Part shown: piece by piece, positions 1 to 8,260 of the stretch
Layout of the letters: each line of letters starts with the position of its first letter
How positions within the stretch are numbered: the first letter of the stretch is position 1
Source of the DNA: Streptomyces globosus
Lineage (GTDB): Bacteria; Actinomycetota; Actinomycetes; Streptomycetales; Streptomycetaceae
Direction: 5' to 3'
DNA: 64,000 nt
NCBI RefSeq assembly: GCF_003325375.1
Contig: NZ_CP030862.1
Coordinates: forward strand, 3,165,501-3,229,500
The notes under the pieces: model-generated
Told to the model about the DNA's origin: nothing
Databases searched by the model: none
Seen by the model: the letters and a program-made list of their open reading frames with translations, nothing else
Position numbers and translations under genes: made by a program

Positions 1-1157
1 AGGCCCGCGGCGGGGCGCCCGCGGCGCGCTGGCTGCCGTACGCCCCGGAGGCGCACGGCCGGTTCCCGCTGGTCTTCCTCGGACTGCGCGAGGACCAGGC
101 CGCCGACGAGGGCGGGGCCGCCGCGGCCGGCGCGGTCGACGCGCTGGCCGGCCTCCTGGACGGGCCGCGCCCGCCCGCCGGCTACCGGCTGCTGCCCGCC
201 CACCCGTGGCAGCTGGAGCTGGTCTCGGCGTCGCCGGCGGTACGGGCGGCGTTCGCCGACGGGCGGCTGCTGCGGCTGGGCGAGAGCCGCCTGCCGGCCT
301 GGCCGACCGCCTCGGTCCGCACCCTGTACGTGCCCGGAGGCGGCGGGCACAGCGGTGGGCACGGCGACCTGTTCGTGAAGTTCAGCCTCGACGTGCGGAT
401 CACCAACGACGTCCGCCGGCTGTGGCGGCACGACCTGGTGAAGCTGCGCCGCACGGACGAGGCCGCCCGGGCCGGCTTCGAGGCGCTGCGCCGGGCCGGC
501 TCGCCGGCGGCCTGGCTGTCCGACCGCGGCTACCGCACCGCCGCGTTCGCCTTCGAGGAGCTGGCGGTCCTGGTCCGCGACGGGCTGCGGCAGCACCTCG
601 TGCCGGGCGCGGCGCCGGTGCTCGCGGCGGCCCTCGCCGAGGGGTACGAGGGCAGCCCGCTGGCCGCCGCGGCCGACCCGGAGGCCTGGTGGCGGGCGTA
701 TCTGCGCCATGTCGTGCCGCCGGCGCTGGAGCTGTTCGCCCGGCACGGCGTGGTGCTGGAGGCGCACGCCCAGAACACCGTGGTCGCGTTCGACGCCCAC
801 GGCATGCCCGTCCAAGCGCTGTTCCGCGACGCGGAGGGCGTGAAGCTGCCGGCGGACGGGGACCGCGCGGCCGCCTGGCAGCGGCTGGTCTACTGCCTGG
901 TCGTCAACCACCTGGGCGGGGTGGGGGCGGCGCTCGCCGAGGCGCACCCCCGGGCCGCCGGGGCGGTGTGGCCGGCGGTGCGCGGGGAGTTCCGGCGGCA
1001 TGCGGCCGAACGGGGCCTGCCCGAGGCGGCGGAGCTGCTGACGGCGCCGTCCCTGCCGGCGAAGACGAACCTGCTGCTGCGGTGGACCCGCGCCGACGGC
1101 GCGGACGCCCGCTACATCCCGCTGCCGAACCCCCTGCTGGCGGACGCGGAGGCTTAG
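1..1157 (+). CDS. IucA/IucC family siderophore synthetase, C-terminal part (5' end outside window)
   Basis: The reading frame is open from base 3 to a TAG at 1155-1157, so the start lies before the window. NRPS-independent siderophore (NIS) synthetases adenylate a carboxylate, often citrate, and join it to an amine or hydroxylamine in the cytoplasm. Visible family marks are an AHPWQ motif at about residue 66 of the fragment, KFSLDVRITNDVRRL further on (compare K.S...RIT...R in IucA/IucC), and the C-terminal EAHAQN followed by ALFRDAEGVKL, which correspond to the conserved EAH.QN and RD..G signatures of the IucA/IucC and FhuF-like C-terminal domains. About 384 residues are present, compared with roughly 550-600 in a full protein. 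The family call is secure; substrate and siderophore cannot be told from this half. Confidence 0.9.
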   Translation, partial: ARGGAPAARWLPYAPEAHGRFPLVFLGLREDQAADEGGAAAAGAVDALAGLLDGPRPPAGYRLLPAHPWQLELVSASPAVRAAFADGRLLRLGESRLPAWPTASVRTLYVPGGGGHSGGHGDLFVKFSLDVRITNDVRRLWRHDLVKLRRTDEAARAGFEALRRAGSPAAWLSDRGYRTAAFAFEELAVLVRDGLRQHLVPGAAPVLAAALAEGYEGSPLAAAADPEAWWRAYLRHVVPPALELFARHGVVLEAHAQNTVVAFDAHGMPVQALFRDAEGVKLPADGDRAAAWQRLVYCLVVNHLGGVGAALAEAHPRAAGAVWPAVRGEFRRHAAERGLPEAAELLTAPSLPAKTNLLLRWTRADGADARYIPLPNPLLADAEA

Positions 1158-1244
1158 GGGGTGTTGCGAGCGTCCCGCACGGCGCCCCCGGGGCGGCGGG
1201 ATCCGGCCAAGGTGGGCGCGGGGCCCCTCTCCCGCCTCACTCAG

Positions 1245-1276
1245 AGGTATAGACCAATGCTACGTTGGTGGAGACC
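1245..1276. promoter_or_regulatory. Two GntR/DasR-like operator half-palindromes 21 bp apart
   Basis: GGTATAGACC (1246-1255) and GGTGGAGACC (1267-1276) lie directly upstream of the GntR gene. The first, read with flanks as AGGTATAGACCA, is one base from the core GGTCTAGACC of DasR-type (dre) and other GntR/HutC-subfamily operators. The second keeps only the GGT...ACC arms. The 21-bp centre-to-centre spacing puts both on the same helical face. The likely role is autoregulation of the downstream regulator; that is inferred from position and motif only. Confidence 0.55.
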
Positions 1277-1310
1277 GCGCAATCCTTGACCGACCGTCAG
1301 AGGAGAAGCC

Positions 1311-2105
1311 ATGTCCTCGTCCCCGCGGGACGGCGGCCCGGCCGCCGTGCCCAAGTACCAGCGGATCGCCGCAGCGCTGCGGCAGGAGCTCCAGGACGCC
1401 GTCCACGGCCCCGGAGGCAGACTCCCCTCCGAGCGCACCCTGGCGGCCCGGTACCGCGTCAACCGGCAGACCGTCCGCGCCGCGCTCCAGCAGTTGCGCG
1501 ACGACGGCCTGATCGTCACCGAGCGCCGCGGCACCCGCTCGGCCGCCCCCGCGCCCGCACCCGGCCCCGCGCCCGCCCCCGCCCTGCCCGCGGGGGCCCC
1601 GGCCGCCTCCGGAGCCGCCGCCCCCGGCGCGCCGCCCGGCGCCGTACTCGTGCAGAGCTGGCTCGCCCGGGTCACCGTGCCGCCCTCCCTCGCCGCGCAG
1701 CTCGGCATGCAGGGCGGCGAGCGCACCCTGGTCCACCACCGCCGCGAGCGCGGCCCCGCCGGGCAGACCCTCCAGCACGCCGTCACCTACGTCTGCCCCC
1801 GCGCCCTCGCCGAGGCACCCGAGCTGGCCGGCTACCGCCGCGCCGCGGCCGTACGGGACGAGGACCCCGGGCCCCTCGACCGCTGGCTCGACCGCGCCGC
1901 CCGCGAGGGCCGCGTCGCCGAGACCATCACCATGACCCTCAGCAGCCGCCCCGCGTCCGCAGCCGCCGCCGGCGGCCTGTCCGTGCGCCGCACCCTGCAC
2001 GACGACGCCGGCCGGCTCCTCGCCGTGACCGACCTCTCCTTCCCCACCTGGGACCGGCTGACCTTCCACCGCGACCGCGCGGTCAGCGGCTTCCAGGTCA
2101 GCTGA
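1311..2105 (+). CDS. GntR family transcriptional regulator with UTRA domain (HutC subfamily)
   Basis: This 264-aa protein has an N-terminal winged helix-turn-helix (about residues 14-80: KYQRIAAALRQEL, then LPSERTLAARYRVNRQTVRAAL, the standard GntR signature). An Ala/Pro linker (about 82-115) precedes a C-terminal UTRA-type effector domain (about 115-264) in which LVHHRRERG and the closing SLSFPTWDRLTFHRDR pattern fit small-molecule-sensing HutC regulators. The start ATG at 1311 follows AGGAG at 1301-1305. The effector is probably a sugar phosphate or amino-acid-like molecule, but the sequence does not say which. The paired GGT-N4-ACC elements just upstream suggest autoregulation. No co-transcribed gene follows; the next gene is a sigma factor after a 374-base gap. 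Confidence 0.9.
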   Translation: MSSSPRDGGPAAVPKYQRIAAALRQELQDAVHGPGGRLPSERTLAARYRVNRQTVRAALQQLRDDGLIVTERRGTRSAAPAPAPGPAPAPALPAGAPAASGAAAPGAPPGAVLVQSWLARVTVPPSLAAQLGMQGGERTLVHHRRERGPAGQTLQHAVTYVCPRALAEAPELAGYRRAAAVRDEDPGPLDRWLDRAAREGRVAETITMTLSSRPASAAAAGGLSVRRTLHDDAGRLLAVTDLSFPTWDRLTFHRDRAVSGFQVS

Positions 2106-2479
2106 CACACCCGCCCGCCGGCCGCCGCCGCCGGAGGGCGCCGCAGCATGCGGGACGCCCCGGCACCTGCCGGATCCCCGGCTCCCGCGCCCCGTACCCC
2201 CGCGAGCCGACGCGCCCCACCCGTCGGCACGCACCCGTCGGCACGCCGCCGGCACACGTACCCGCCGCCCGCCGCACCGGCACGCGGCCTCCGCTCCCGG
2301 CTCGCCTCCGCTGTCGGCCTGCATCCGCTCCCGGCCCCGCGACCGAAGCCGTACGCGCGCACATAACCCAGCCGCGCATAACCGGCAAATCTTGACGTAC
2401 CCCAGGTGGAGCGACAAACATCGGGTCGAAAGTCAAGGTCACGCGCCGCAAGCCGACAAGCCCAAGGAGCGAAACCCGC
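2106..2479 (+). other. Intergenic region between gntR-type gene and sigma factor gene (374 bp)
   Basis: The first 240 bases are C-rich (mostly C/G with few T) and carry only chance open frames of Pro/Ala/Arg composition. The last 100 bases are less GC-rich and hold the leader of the sigma factor gene. A TTGACG hexamer at 2392-2397 could be a -35 element, but no good -10 follows at 17-18 bp. A ribosome-binding site AAGGAG (2464-2469) precedes the ATG at 2480. No gene is supported here. Confidence 0.5.
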
Positions 2480-3412
2480 ATGCGAGCCCCTGCCCACACG
2501 CCCGCCGCCGAAACCGCCGCAGTGCCCCGCCCCCGCCCCGCCTCCGCGGCGCCCGGGATCGCGGACCTGCCGCGGATCGAGGAGCCCAGGGAGGTGGCAC
2601 CGGCCGACGCGCGCGAGCTCTCCCGGGTCTTCTTCGGGCGGCTCCACGAACTCGAAGAGGGCACTCCGGAGCGCCGGTACGTCCGCAACACGCTCATCGA
2701 GATGAACGCCTCCCTCGTCCAGTACGCCGTACGCCGCTTCCGCGGCCGGGCCGACGCGGACGACATCGAGGACCTCGTCCAGGTCGGCACGATCGGACTC
2801 ATCAAGGCGATCGACCGCTACGACCCCTCCCGCGAGACCGAGTTCGCCACCCTCGCCATGCCGTACATCACCGGCGAGATCAAACGGCACTTCCGCGACA
2901 CCACCTGGGCCGTCCGCGTCCCGCGCCGCCTCCAGGAACTGCGCATCGACATCGCCAAGGCGAAGGAGGAGCTGACCGGCGCCCTCGACCGCTCGCCCAC
3001 CGTCTCCGACATCGCCGCGCACCTCGACCTCACCGCGGAGGAGGTCGTCGAGGGGCTCTTCGCCGCCAACGGCCACACCAGCGGCTCCCTCGACGCCCCG
3101 CAGCCGGCCTTCACCGAATCCGGCGGCGACCCCGCCGAAGGCCAGACGCTCGCCGACGTCATCGGCGCCGAGGAGCCCGCCCTGGAACGCGTCGAGGACC
3201 TCCAGGCCCTCGCGCCCCTGCTGGAACGGCTCAGCGCCCGCGAGCGCCGCATGCTCCAGCTCCGCTTCGGCGACGAACTCACCCAGGCGCAGATCGGCGC
3301 CGCTCTCGGCATCTCCCAGATGCAGGTGTCGCGGCTGCTGACGCGCGTCCTGGCCCACCTGCGGGCCTCCATGCTGGCCGACCCCGCCGAGGACGGCGCC
3401 GCCCGCCGCTGA
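2480..3412 (+). CDS. RNA polymerase sigma factor, SigB/SigF/SigG subfamily
   Basis: This 310-aa alternative sigma factor directs core RNA polymerase to stress or developmental promoters. Region 2 is marked by YAVRRFRGRADADDIEDLVQ, then GLIKAIDRYDP and TEFATLAMPYITGEIKRHFRD. Region 3 follows with the RVPRRLQELR stretch, and region 4 has the C-terminal helix-turn-helix (LTQAQIGAALGISQMQVSRLL). The absence of region 1.1 and the overall length fit the Streptomyces SigB/F/G family, which usually responds to osmotic stress, oxidative stress or sporulation and is controlled by anti-sigma partners. No anti-sigma or anti-anti-sigma gene is adjacent. The Pro/Ala-rich first 40 residues are poorly conserved, so a later start is possible. 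A SigB-type promoter candidate lies before the downstream osmoprotectant importer, which suggests a regulatory link. Confidence 0.93.
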   Translation: MRAPAHTPAAETAAVPRPRPASAAPGIADLPRIEEPREVAPADARELSRVFFGRLHELEEGTPERRYVRNTLIEMNASLVQYAVRRFRGRADADDIEDLVQVGTIGLIKAIDRYDPSRETEFATLAMPYITGEIKRHFRDTTWAVRVPRRLQELRIDIAKAKEELTGALDRSPTVSDIAAHLDLTAEEVVEGLFAANGHTSGSLDAPQPAFTESGGDPAEGQTLADVIGAEEPALERVEDLQALAPLLERLSARERRMLQLRFGDELTQAQIGAALGISQMQVSRLLTRVLAHLRASMLADPAEDGAARR

Positions 3413-3480
3413 CACCTCGGGGTGCCGCCCGCGATGTGGTCGGGATCACGCGCCGCACAGAGCCTCGGTGATCTCCACCA

Positions 3481-3545
3481 CACCTCGCGCCGCCCCCCGC
3501 GTGAGGTGGGTCACCAGGGCGTTTGTCCCGGTTCGAGCCGGGCAG
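3481..3545 (+). promoter_or_regulatory. Weak hairpin followed by SigB-type promoter candidate
   Basis: A small inverted repeat CACCTC (3481-3486) / GAGGTG (3503-3508) may end the sigma factor transcript. After it GTTT (3521-3524), 15 bases, then GGGCAG (3540-3545) resembles the GTTT-N14-16-GGGTAC pattern of Streptomyces SigB-class promoters with one main mismatch (C for T). It lies 145 bases before the importer start. Pattern matching by eye only. Confidence 0.35.
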
Positions 3546-3689
3546 CGGAGTGACCGGAGCGCACCCCTCCGTCGGCCGCGGCCCGGCCGGCGGCAGGGGG
3601 GCGGGCAGATCCCGCACCGCTCCACGGCCCGCCCCGCACCCACCCCCCGCGCCGGCACGGGCCGTACCCGTACGACCCGCGAGGTGCAT

Positions 3690-4739
3690 GTGTCCACGCT
3701 CCAGGCCGAACACGTCTACAAGGTGTTCGGAAGACGACCCGGCGCGGCGGTCCGCGCGCTCCGAGACGGCGCGAGCCGCGAGGAACTGCGCACCGACGGA
3801 GCGACGGCCGCCGTGATCGACGCCTCCTTCCGCGTCGAGCCCGGCGAGATCTTCGTCATCATGGGCCTGTCGGGATCGGGCAAGTCCACCCTGCTCCGCA
3901 TGCTCAACGGACTGCTCGAACCCACCGACGGGCGCATCCTCTTCGACGGCCGCGACCTCACCGCCCTCTCCCGCCGCGAGCTGCGCCACGTCCGCTCCAC
4001 GAAAATCAGCATGGTCTTCCAGCACTTCGCGCTCTTCCCGCACCGCAGCGTCCTGGAGAACGCCGCCTACGGCCTGGAGGTCCAGGGAGCCGACCGCGCC
4101 GACCGCGAGCGCCGCGCCGCCGAAGCCCTGGAACTCTGCGGGCTCTCCGGCTGGCAGGACTCCTGGCCCGACGAGCTGTCCGGCGGCATGCAGCAGCGCG
4201 TCGGCCTCGCCCGCGCCCTCGCCACCGACGCCGACCTGCTCCTGATGGACGAGTCCTTCAGCGCCCTCGACCCGCTGATCCGCCGCGACATGCAGGACCA
4301 GTTGCTCGAACTGCAGAAGACCCTCGGCAAGACCATCGTCTTCATCACGCACGACCTCAACGAGGCCATGCGCCTCGGCGACGGCATCGCCGTCATGCGC
4401 GACGGCCGCATCGTCCAGCAGGGCACCGCCGAGGACATCCTCACCCGCCCCGCCGACGACTACGTCGCCTCGTTCGTCCAGGACGTCGACCGCTCCCGCG
4501 TGCTGACCGCCGACGCCGTCATGACCGGCCCCGGTGCCGGCTGCTCCTGCGGCTGCCCGACCGTCACCCCCGACACCCCGCTCGCCGACCTGTGCGCCGT
4601 CAGCGCCCGCGTCCCGCACCCCGTCGCCGTGACCGGCACCGACGGCGCCGTCGTCGGCACCGTCGCGCAGGACCGGCTCGTCGCCTTCATCGGCGACGAG
4701 CACCGGGCCCCCGTACGCTGTGAGGAGGCGGCCGCCTGA
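3690..4739 (+). CDS. Glycine betaine/proline-type ABC transporter ATPase (OpuAA/ProV-like)
   Basis: This is the ATP-hydrolysing subunit of an osmoprotectant importer at the cytoplasmic membrane. Walker A is GLSGSGKST, the ABC signature is LSGGMQQR, Walker B is LLMDESFSALDP, and the switch histidine is in ITHDLNE. The tract before Walker A (KVFGRR...VIDASFRVEPGEIFVIMGL) is typical of ProV/OpuAA. The C-terminal tail replaces the usual paired CBS domains with a single short CBS-like stretch preceded by a cysteine cluster (GCSCGC). I chose GTG 3690 (349 aa) because GAGG sits just upstream and family similarity begins here; GTG 3684 is an alternative. The stop overlaps the next ATG as ATGA at 4739, so the two genes are translationally coupled. 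Confidence 0.9.
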   Translation: MSTLQAEHVYKVFGRRPGAAVRALRDGASREELRTDGATAAVIDASFRVEPGEIFVIMGLSGSGKSTLLRMLNGLLEPTDGRILFDGRDLTALSRRELRHVRSTKISMVFQHFALFPHRSVLENAAYGLEVQGADRADRERRAAEALELCGLSGWQDSWPDELSGGMQQRVGLARALATDADLLLMDESFSALDPLIRRDMQDQLLELQKTLGKTIVFITHDLNEAMRLGDGIAVMRDGRIVQQGTAEDILTRPADDYVASFVQDVDRSRVLTADAVMTGPGAGCSCGCPTVTPDTPLADLCAVSARVPHPVAVTGTDGAVVGTVAQDRLVAFIGDEHRAPVRCEEAAA

Positions 4740-6532
4740 TGCCCCGTCTGAACCCTGGCGCCTGGGCCGACTCCGCCGTCGACTTCCTCCAGCAGCACCT
4801 GTCCTGGCTGTTCGACGCCGTCAGCGCCGTCGTCACCGGCCTCTACGACGGCATCCACGCCGTGCTGTCCGCCCCGGCCCCGCTGCTGCTCGCCGGCCTC
4901 CTCGCGGTCGCCGCCTGGTGGCTGCGCGGACTCCTCGCCGCCGTGCTCGCCTTCGCCGGCCTCGCCCTCGTCGACTCCGTCGGCCTGTGGTCCGACGCCA
5001 TGGCCACCCTGTCCCTGGTCCTCGTCGCCACCCTGGCCACCCTCGCCATCGCCGTCCCGATCGGCATCCAGGCGGCCCGCTCGCCGCGGCTCGGCGCCGC
5101 ACTGCGGCCAGTCCTGGACTTCATGCAGACCATGCCCGCGATGGTCTACCTCATTCCCGGCGTCGTCTTCTTCGGTGTCGGCGTGGTCCCCGGCATCATC
5201 GCCACCATCGTCTTCGCGCTGCCGCCCGGCGTCCGCATGACCGAGCTGGGCATCCGCCAGGTCGACCCCGAACTCGTCGAAGCCGCCGACGCCTTCGGCA
5301 CCACCCCGCGGAACACGCTCCTGCGGGTCCAGCTGCCGCTCGCCCTGCCCACCGTCATGGCCGGCGTCAACCAGGTCATCATGCTCGGCCTGTCCATGGT
5401 GGTCATCGCCGGCATGGTCGGCGGCGGAGGCCTCGGCGGCGCCGTCTACAAGGCCATCGGCAACGTCGACATCGGCCTCGGCTTCGAGGCCGGCCTGTCC
5501 ATCGTCATCCTCGCCATGTACCTGGACCGGATGACCGCCGCCCTCGGCCGCCAGGTCTCCCCGACCGGCCGCCGCGCCCTCGCCCGGGCCCGCTCCGCGG
5601 CCACCGGCGCCGCCCGCCTGTGGCAGCACCGCCCGCAGCCCGCGTACGCCGTCACCGCCGCGGCCGTCCTCGCCCTCCTCGCCGGCGGACTGCACACCTT
5701 CGGCGGAGCCGCGAACGGCCCCGCGGCCGCCGCCGGCCCCGGCAAGGGCCGCACCCTCACCATCGGCTACATCCCGTGGGACGAGGGCATCGCCTCCACC
5801 TACCTGTGGAAGGAGCTGCTGGAGCGCCGCGGCTTCCGCGTCGAGGCCCGCCAGCTGGAGCTCGGCGCGCTCTTCACCGGGCTCGCCGGCGGCCGCGTCG
5901 ACTTCCAGACCGACGCCTGGCTGCCCGTCACCCAGGCCTCGTACTGGGAGAAGTACGGCGACCGGATCGACGACCTCGGCGCCTGGTACGGGCCGACCTC
6001 CATCGAACTGACCGTCCCCTCCTACGTGAAGGACGTCCGCTCCCTCGCCGACCTCAAGGGCAAGGGCGACCGCTTCAAGGGCCGCATCATCGGCATCGAG
6101 CCCAGCGCCGGCGCGATGGGCATCCTCAAGGACCGGGTCCTGAAGGAGTACGGCCTGGAGGGCGAGTACGAGGTCGTCGACGGCTCGACGCCCGGCATGC
6201 TCGCCGAACTCCAGCGCGCCCAGGCCAAGCAGGAGCCCGTCGTCGTCACCCTGTGGTCCCCGCACTGGGCGTACGCCTCGTACGACCTGCACAAGCTGGA
6301 GGACCCCCGCAAGGCCTGGGGACAGGGCGACGGCATCCACACCCTCGCCCGGAAGGGCTTCGCCCGGGACGAGCCCGAGGTGGCGGCCTGGCTGCGCTCG
6401 TTCACGCTGGACGAGAAGCAGCTGACGGGCCTGGAGGCGAAGATCCAGGCGGGCGGCAAGGGCAAGGAGCAGGAGGCGGTGCGCGCCTGGCTCGCCGAGC
6501 ACCCGGAGGTCGCCGAGGCGGCGACCGCCTGA
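4739..6532 (+). CDS. Fused permease and substrate-binding protein of glycine betaine/proline ABC transporter (OpuAB-OpuAC type)
   Basis: This 597-aa protein combines the membrane channel and the ligand-binding domain of the importer. Residues 1-290 hold several hydrophobic segments and the BPD_transp_1 fold with the EAA-like loop (ELVEAADAFGTTPRNTLLRVQLPLALP) that docks on the ATPase. A further membrane span at about 298-318 anchors the C-terminal OpuAC-type binding domain (about 335-597: TIGYIPWDEGIASTYLWKELLE, aromatic residues in TDAWLPVTQ.SYWEKYG and LWSPHWAY that could cage a quaternary amine). The fusion makes a free lipoprotein unnecessary; fused systems of this kind are known in Gram-positive bacteria. 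The exact ligand (betaine, proline or choline) is not proved. Confidence 0.9.
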   Translation: MPRLNPGAWADSAVDFLQQHLSWLFDAVSAVVTGLYDGIHAVLSAPAPLLLAGLLAVAAWWLRGLLAAVLAFAGLALVDSVGLWSDAMATLSLVLVATLATLAIAVPIGIQAARSPRLGAALRPVLDFMQTMPAMVYLIPGVVFFGVGVVPGIIATIVFALPPGVRMTELGIRQVDPELVEAADAFGTTPRNTLLRVQLPLALPTVMAGVNQVIMLGLSMVVIAGMVGGGGLGGAVYKAIGNVDIGLGFEAGLSIVILAMYLDRMTAALGRQVSPTGRRALARARSAATGAARLWQHRPQPAYAVTAAAVLALLAGGLHTFGGAANGPAAAAGPGKGRTLTIGYIPWDEGIASTYLWKELLERRGFRVEARQLELGALFTGLAGGRVDFQTDAWLPVTQASYWEKYGDRIDDLGAWYGPTSIELTVPSYVKDVRSLADLKGKGDRFKGRIIGIEPSAGAMGILKDRVLKEYGLEGEYEVVDGSTPGMLAELQRAQAKQEPVVVTLWSPHWAYASYDLHKLEDPRKAWGQGDGIHTLARKGFARDEPEVAAWLRSFTLDEKQLTGLEAKIQAGGKGKEQEAVRAWLAEHPEVAEAATA

Positions 6533-6697
6533 CGCCGCCGCGCCCGCCGGCCCCGCGGGCGCCCGCGCCCCCGCCCTTCGCCGCCCTGGGGCGGGGGCGG
6601 CCGCGCGCCGACCGGCCCGGCGGGGGACCCGCCCGTGCACGGCGGGCCGGTCCGTGGCACAGTGCCAGCACGACCCCCGCCGGGACCAGGAGCCGCC

Positions 6698-6958
6698 ATG
6701 CCCGATCCGCACCTCGTGCCGCCGCTCGCGGCGGTCCCGGAGCGCGCCCCGGAGCCCGCCCCGGGCAGCGGGACCGAGCCTGGCCCGCTGCCGCGCTGCC
6801 CCGTGTGCGCCCGCCTGCCGGAACGTATCTCCTGGCGGCAGCAGCCCGGCCGGCCGGTGGTGCTCGCGTTCGCCCCGTGCGGCCACCGGCACACCTCGCC
6901 CGCCGCGCCCGTCCTGGCCGTCACCCCGCCCCGGCCGCCGGTCCGGCGCCGCCCCTGA
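6698..6958 (+). CDS. Small putative zinc-binding protein, unknown function
   Basis: An 86-aa product starting at ATG 6698, with AGGAG five bases upstream. The first 30 residues are Pro/Glu-rich and the last 20 Pro/Arg-rich. Between them CPVCARLP and a later APCGHRH give a C-x2-C ... C-x-H arrangement suited to one zinc ion. I recognise no family. It stands between the osmoprotectant importer and another hypothetical gene on the same strand, with 165 bases before it that show only GC-rich self-complementary sequence. Confidence 0.5.
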   Translation: MPDPHLVPPLAAVPERAPEPAPGSGTEPGPLPRCPVCARLPERISWRQQPGRPVVLAFAPCGHRHTSPAAPVLAVTPPRPPVRRRP

Positions 6959-7008
6959 CACCGCAGGGCGCCCGCGGTGCGGCGGACGGCCTGACGCAGA
7001 CTGGTGCG

Positions 7009-7686
7009 GTGATCACCGCGCAGCCCGTCCTCGAGGTCCACCGCGTCGACGGCTTCTCCCTCTGGCCCGCCGCGTTCCCCGACGAGCCGTACGTCCTCCT
7101 GCCGCTCGGCGCGGACCTCTCGCCCGCGGAGGTCGGCGCGGTGGTGGCCTGCCTGGCCGACGCCCACGCGGACCCCGCCGCGGGCACGGACGCCGCCCCG
7201 GGTCCGGACCCGGACCCGGACCCGGCCGGAGCGTTCCTGCGCGGCCTGCTCGCCGTCGGCGGGGACCTCCATCTCGCCGGAGGGGTCCGGATCACCGACA
7301 CGGCCACCGGCGCGGTCGTCGACCCGGGCTGCTGCCACGGCCTCCAGGAGTGGGGCACCTGGCGGGAGTTCGCCGCCGGCTCCGCCTCCTGCTCCGGCTG
7401 GTTCGGCCACTCCCCGACGCCGGAGGCCCGGCTCGTCGGAGACACCGTCCGCCTCACCGCCGACACCGACTCCGCGGCGAGCCCCGTCATCGAGCTGCCG
7501 CTGCCCGAACTGCACCGCCTGCTCGACGGCGTCGCACACCGGCTGCACGGCTTCCTCGCGCGCGTGCAGGACTGGGCGTCCCGCGAGGCCCCCGCCCACG
7601 CGGCCCCGCTGTACGCCGTCCTCGCCGCGGCCCTCGTCCCGCCGGCCCCGGAAAACACGTGGTCAGCGAGCGTGCGACGGCAGTAG
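7009..7686 (+). CDS. Hypothetical protein, 225 aa
   Basis: The frame opens with GTG 7009 and gives a cytosolic, acidic protein with no signal peptide or membrane span. An internal run of Asp-Pro pairs (PGPDPDPDPAG, about residues 66-76) reflects a short GGACCC repeat. The well-structured part after it (GLQEWGTWREFAAGSASCSGWFGHSP) has codon third positions strongly G/C and looks conserved, but I do not recognise a domain. The start is uncertain because no strong ribosome-binding site precedes GTG 7009. The gene lies 50 bases after the small zinc-binding ORF and 58 before the next small gene. Confidence 0.6.
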   Translation: MITAQPVLEVHRVDGFSLWPAAFPDEPYVLLPLGADLSPAEVGAVVACLADAHADPAAGTDAAPGPDPDPDPAGAFLRGLLAVGGDLHLAGGVRITDTATGAVVDPGCCHGLQEWGTWREFAAGSASCSGWFGHSPTPEARLVGDTVRLTADTDSAASPVIELPLPELHRLLDGVAHRLHGFLARVQDWASREAPAHAAPLYAVLAAALVPPAPENTWSASVRRQ

Positions 7687-7744
7687 CGTCGGGATCCCGG
7701 CAGGCCGCCCCGGGGCGGCCGCCCCGTACCGAGAGAGCAGTTCC

Positions 7745-8098
7745 ATGACCGAGCAGCAGGCCACGACGACCCTCTGGCGCCCCACCGGCCCCGAGGAGCT
7801 GGACCTGGTCCGCGCGCTCGACTGGCGCGCCTGGCCGCCCCGGCTGCCCGAGCAGCCGATCTTCTACCCCGTGCTGAACGAGGAGTACGCGGTGCGGATC
7901 GCCCGCGACTGGAACGTCCCGCACTCCGGCGCCGGCTTCGTCACCCGCTTCGAGGTCGACTCCGCCTTCCTCAGCCGGTACCCCGTCCGCCAGGCCGGCG
8001 GCCGCACCATCCTGGAGCTGTGGATTCCAGCCGAGGAGCTGGAGGAGTTCAACGCCCACATCGTGGGGCGCATCGAGGTCGTCCACGCGTTCACGTGA
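7745..8098 (+). CDS. Small conserved actinobacterial protein, often named ADP-ribosylation/crystallin J1-like
   Basis: A 117-aa protein with the pattern W.P.GP.EL.L....WRA.PPRLPEQPIFYPVLNEEYAV.IARDWN, followed by GFVTRFEVD..FLSRYPV and WIPAEELEEFN.HIVG.IEVVHAF. This matches a family widespread in Streptomyces that databases label ADP-ribosylation/crystallin J1, although it lacks the catalytic core of ADP-ribosylglycohydrolases; I would not assume that activity. The ATG at 7745 follows a purine-rich GAGAGAG stretch. It appears to be a stand-alone gene. Confidence 0.7.
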   Translation: MTEQQATTTLWRPTGPEELDLVRALDWRAWPPRLPEQPIFYPVLNEEYAVRIARDWNVPHSGAGFVTRFEVDSAFLSRYPVRQAGGRTILELWIPAEELEEFNAHIVGRIEVVHAFT

Positions 8099-8173
8099 GC
8101 CGCCGGCGGCGGGATTTCGCCCCCCGCGTCATGCTCAAAGCTGCGCGCGGGCGGCCGACTTCGCGCATCTTCC

Positions 8174-8202
8174 TTCAATCGATCTCCACCGGCCGCTATG
8201 TT
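8174..8202 (+). promoter_or_regulatory. Candidate promoter of the GH31 gene
   Basis: TTCAAT (8174-8179) and TATGTT (8197-8202) are separated by 17 bases, in a locally AT-richer stretch, 58 bases before the chosen ATG. The -10 fits TAnnnT; the -35 is a weak match to TTGACA. Confidence 0.4.
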
Positions 8203-8260
8203 GCCAGGTGCATGCCACATCGGTGTGTCCGCCCACACGGACCGCACGAGGAGCTGCCCG

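Noticed and set aside
2148..2366. A 72-codon plus-strand frame in the gap before the sigma factor gene
   Set aside because: Pro/Ala/Arg composition with no third-position bias, no ribosome-binding site and no family pattern.
7745..8098. True ADP-ribosylation enzyme activity for the crystallin J1-labelled protein
   Set aside because: The protein is only 117 aa and lacks the metal-binding core of ADP-ribosylglycohydrolases; the label is inherited naming.
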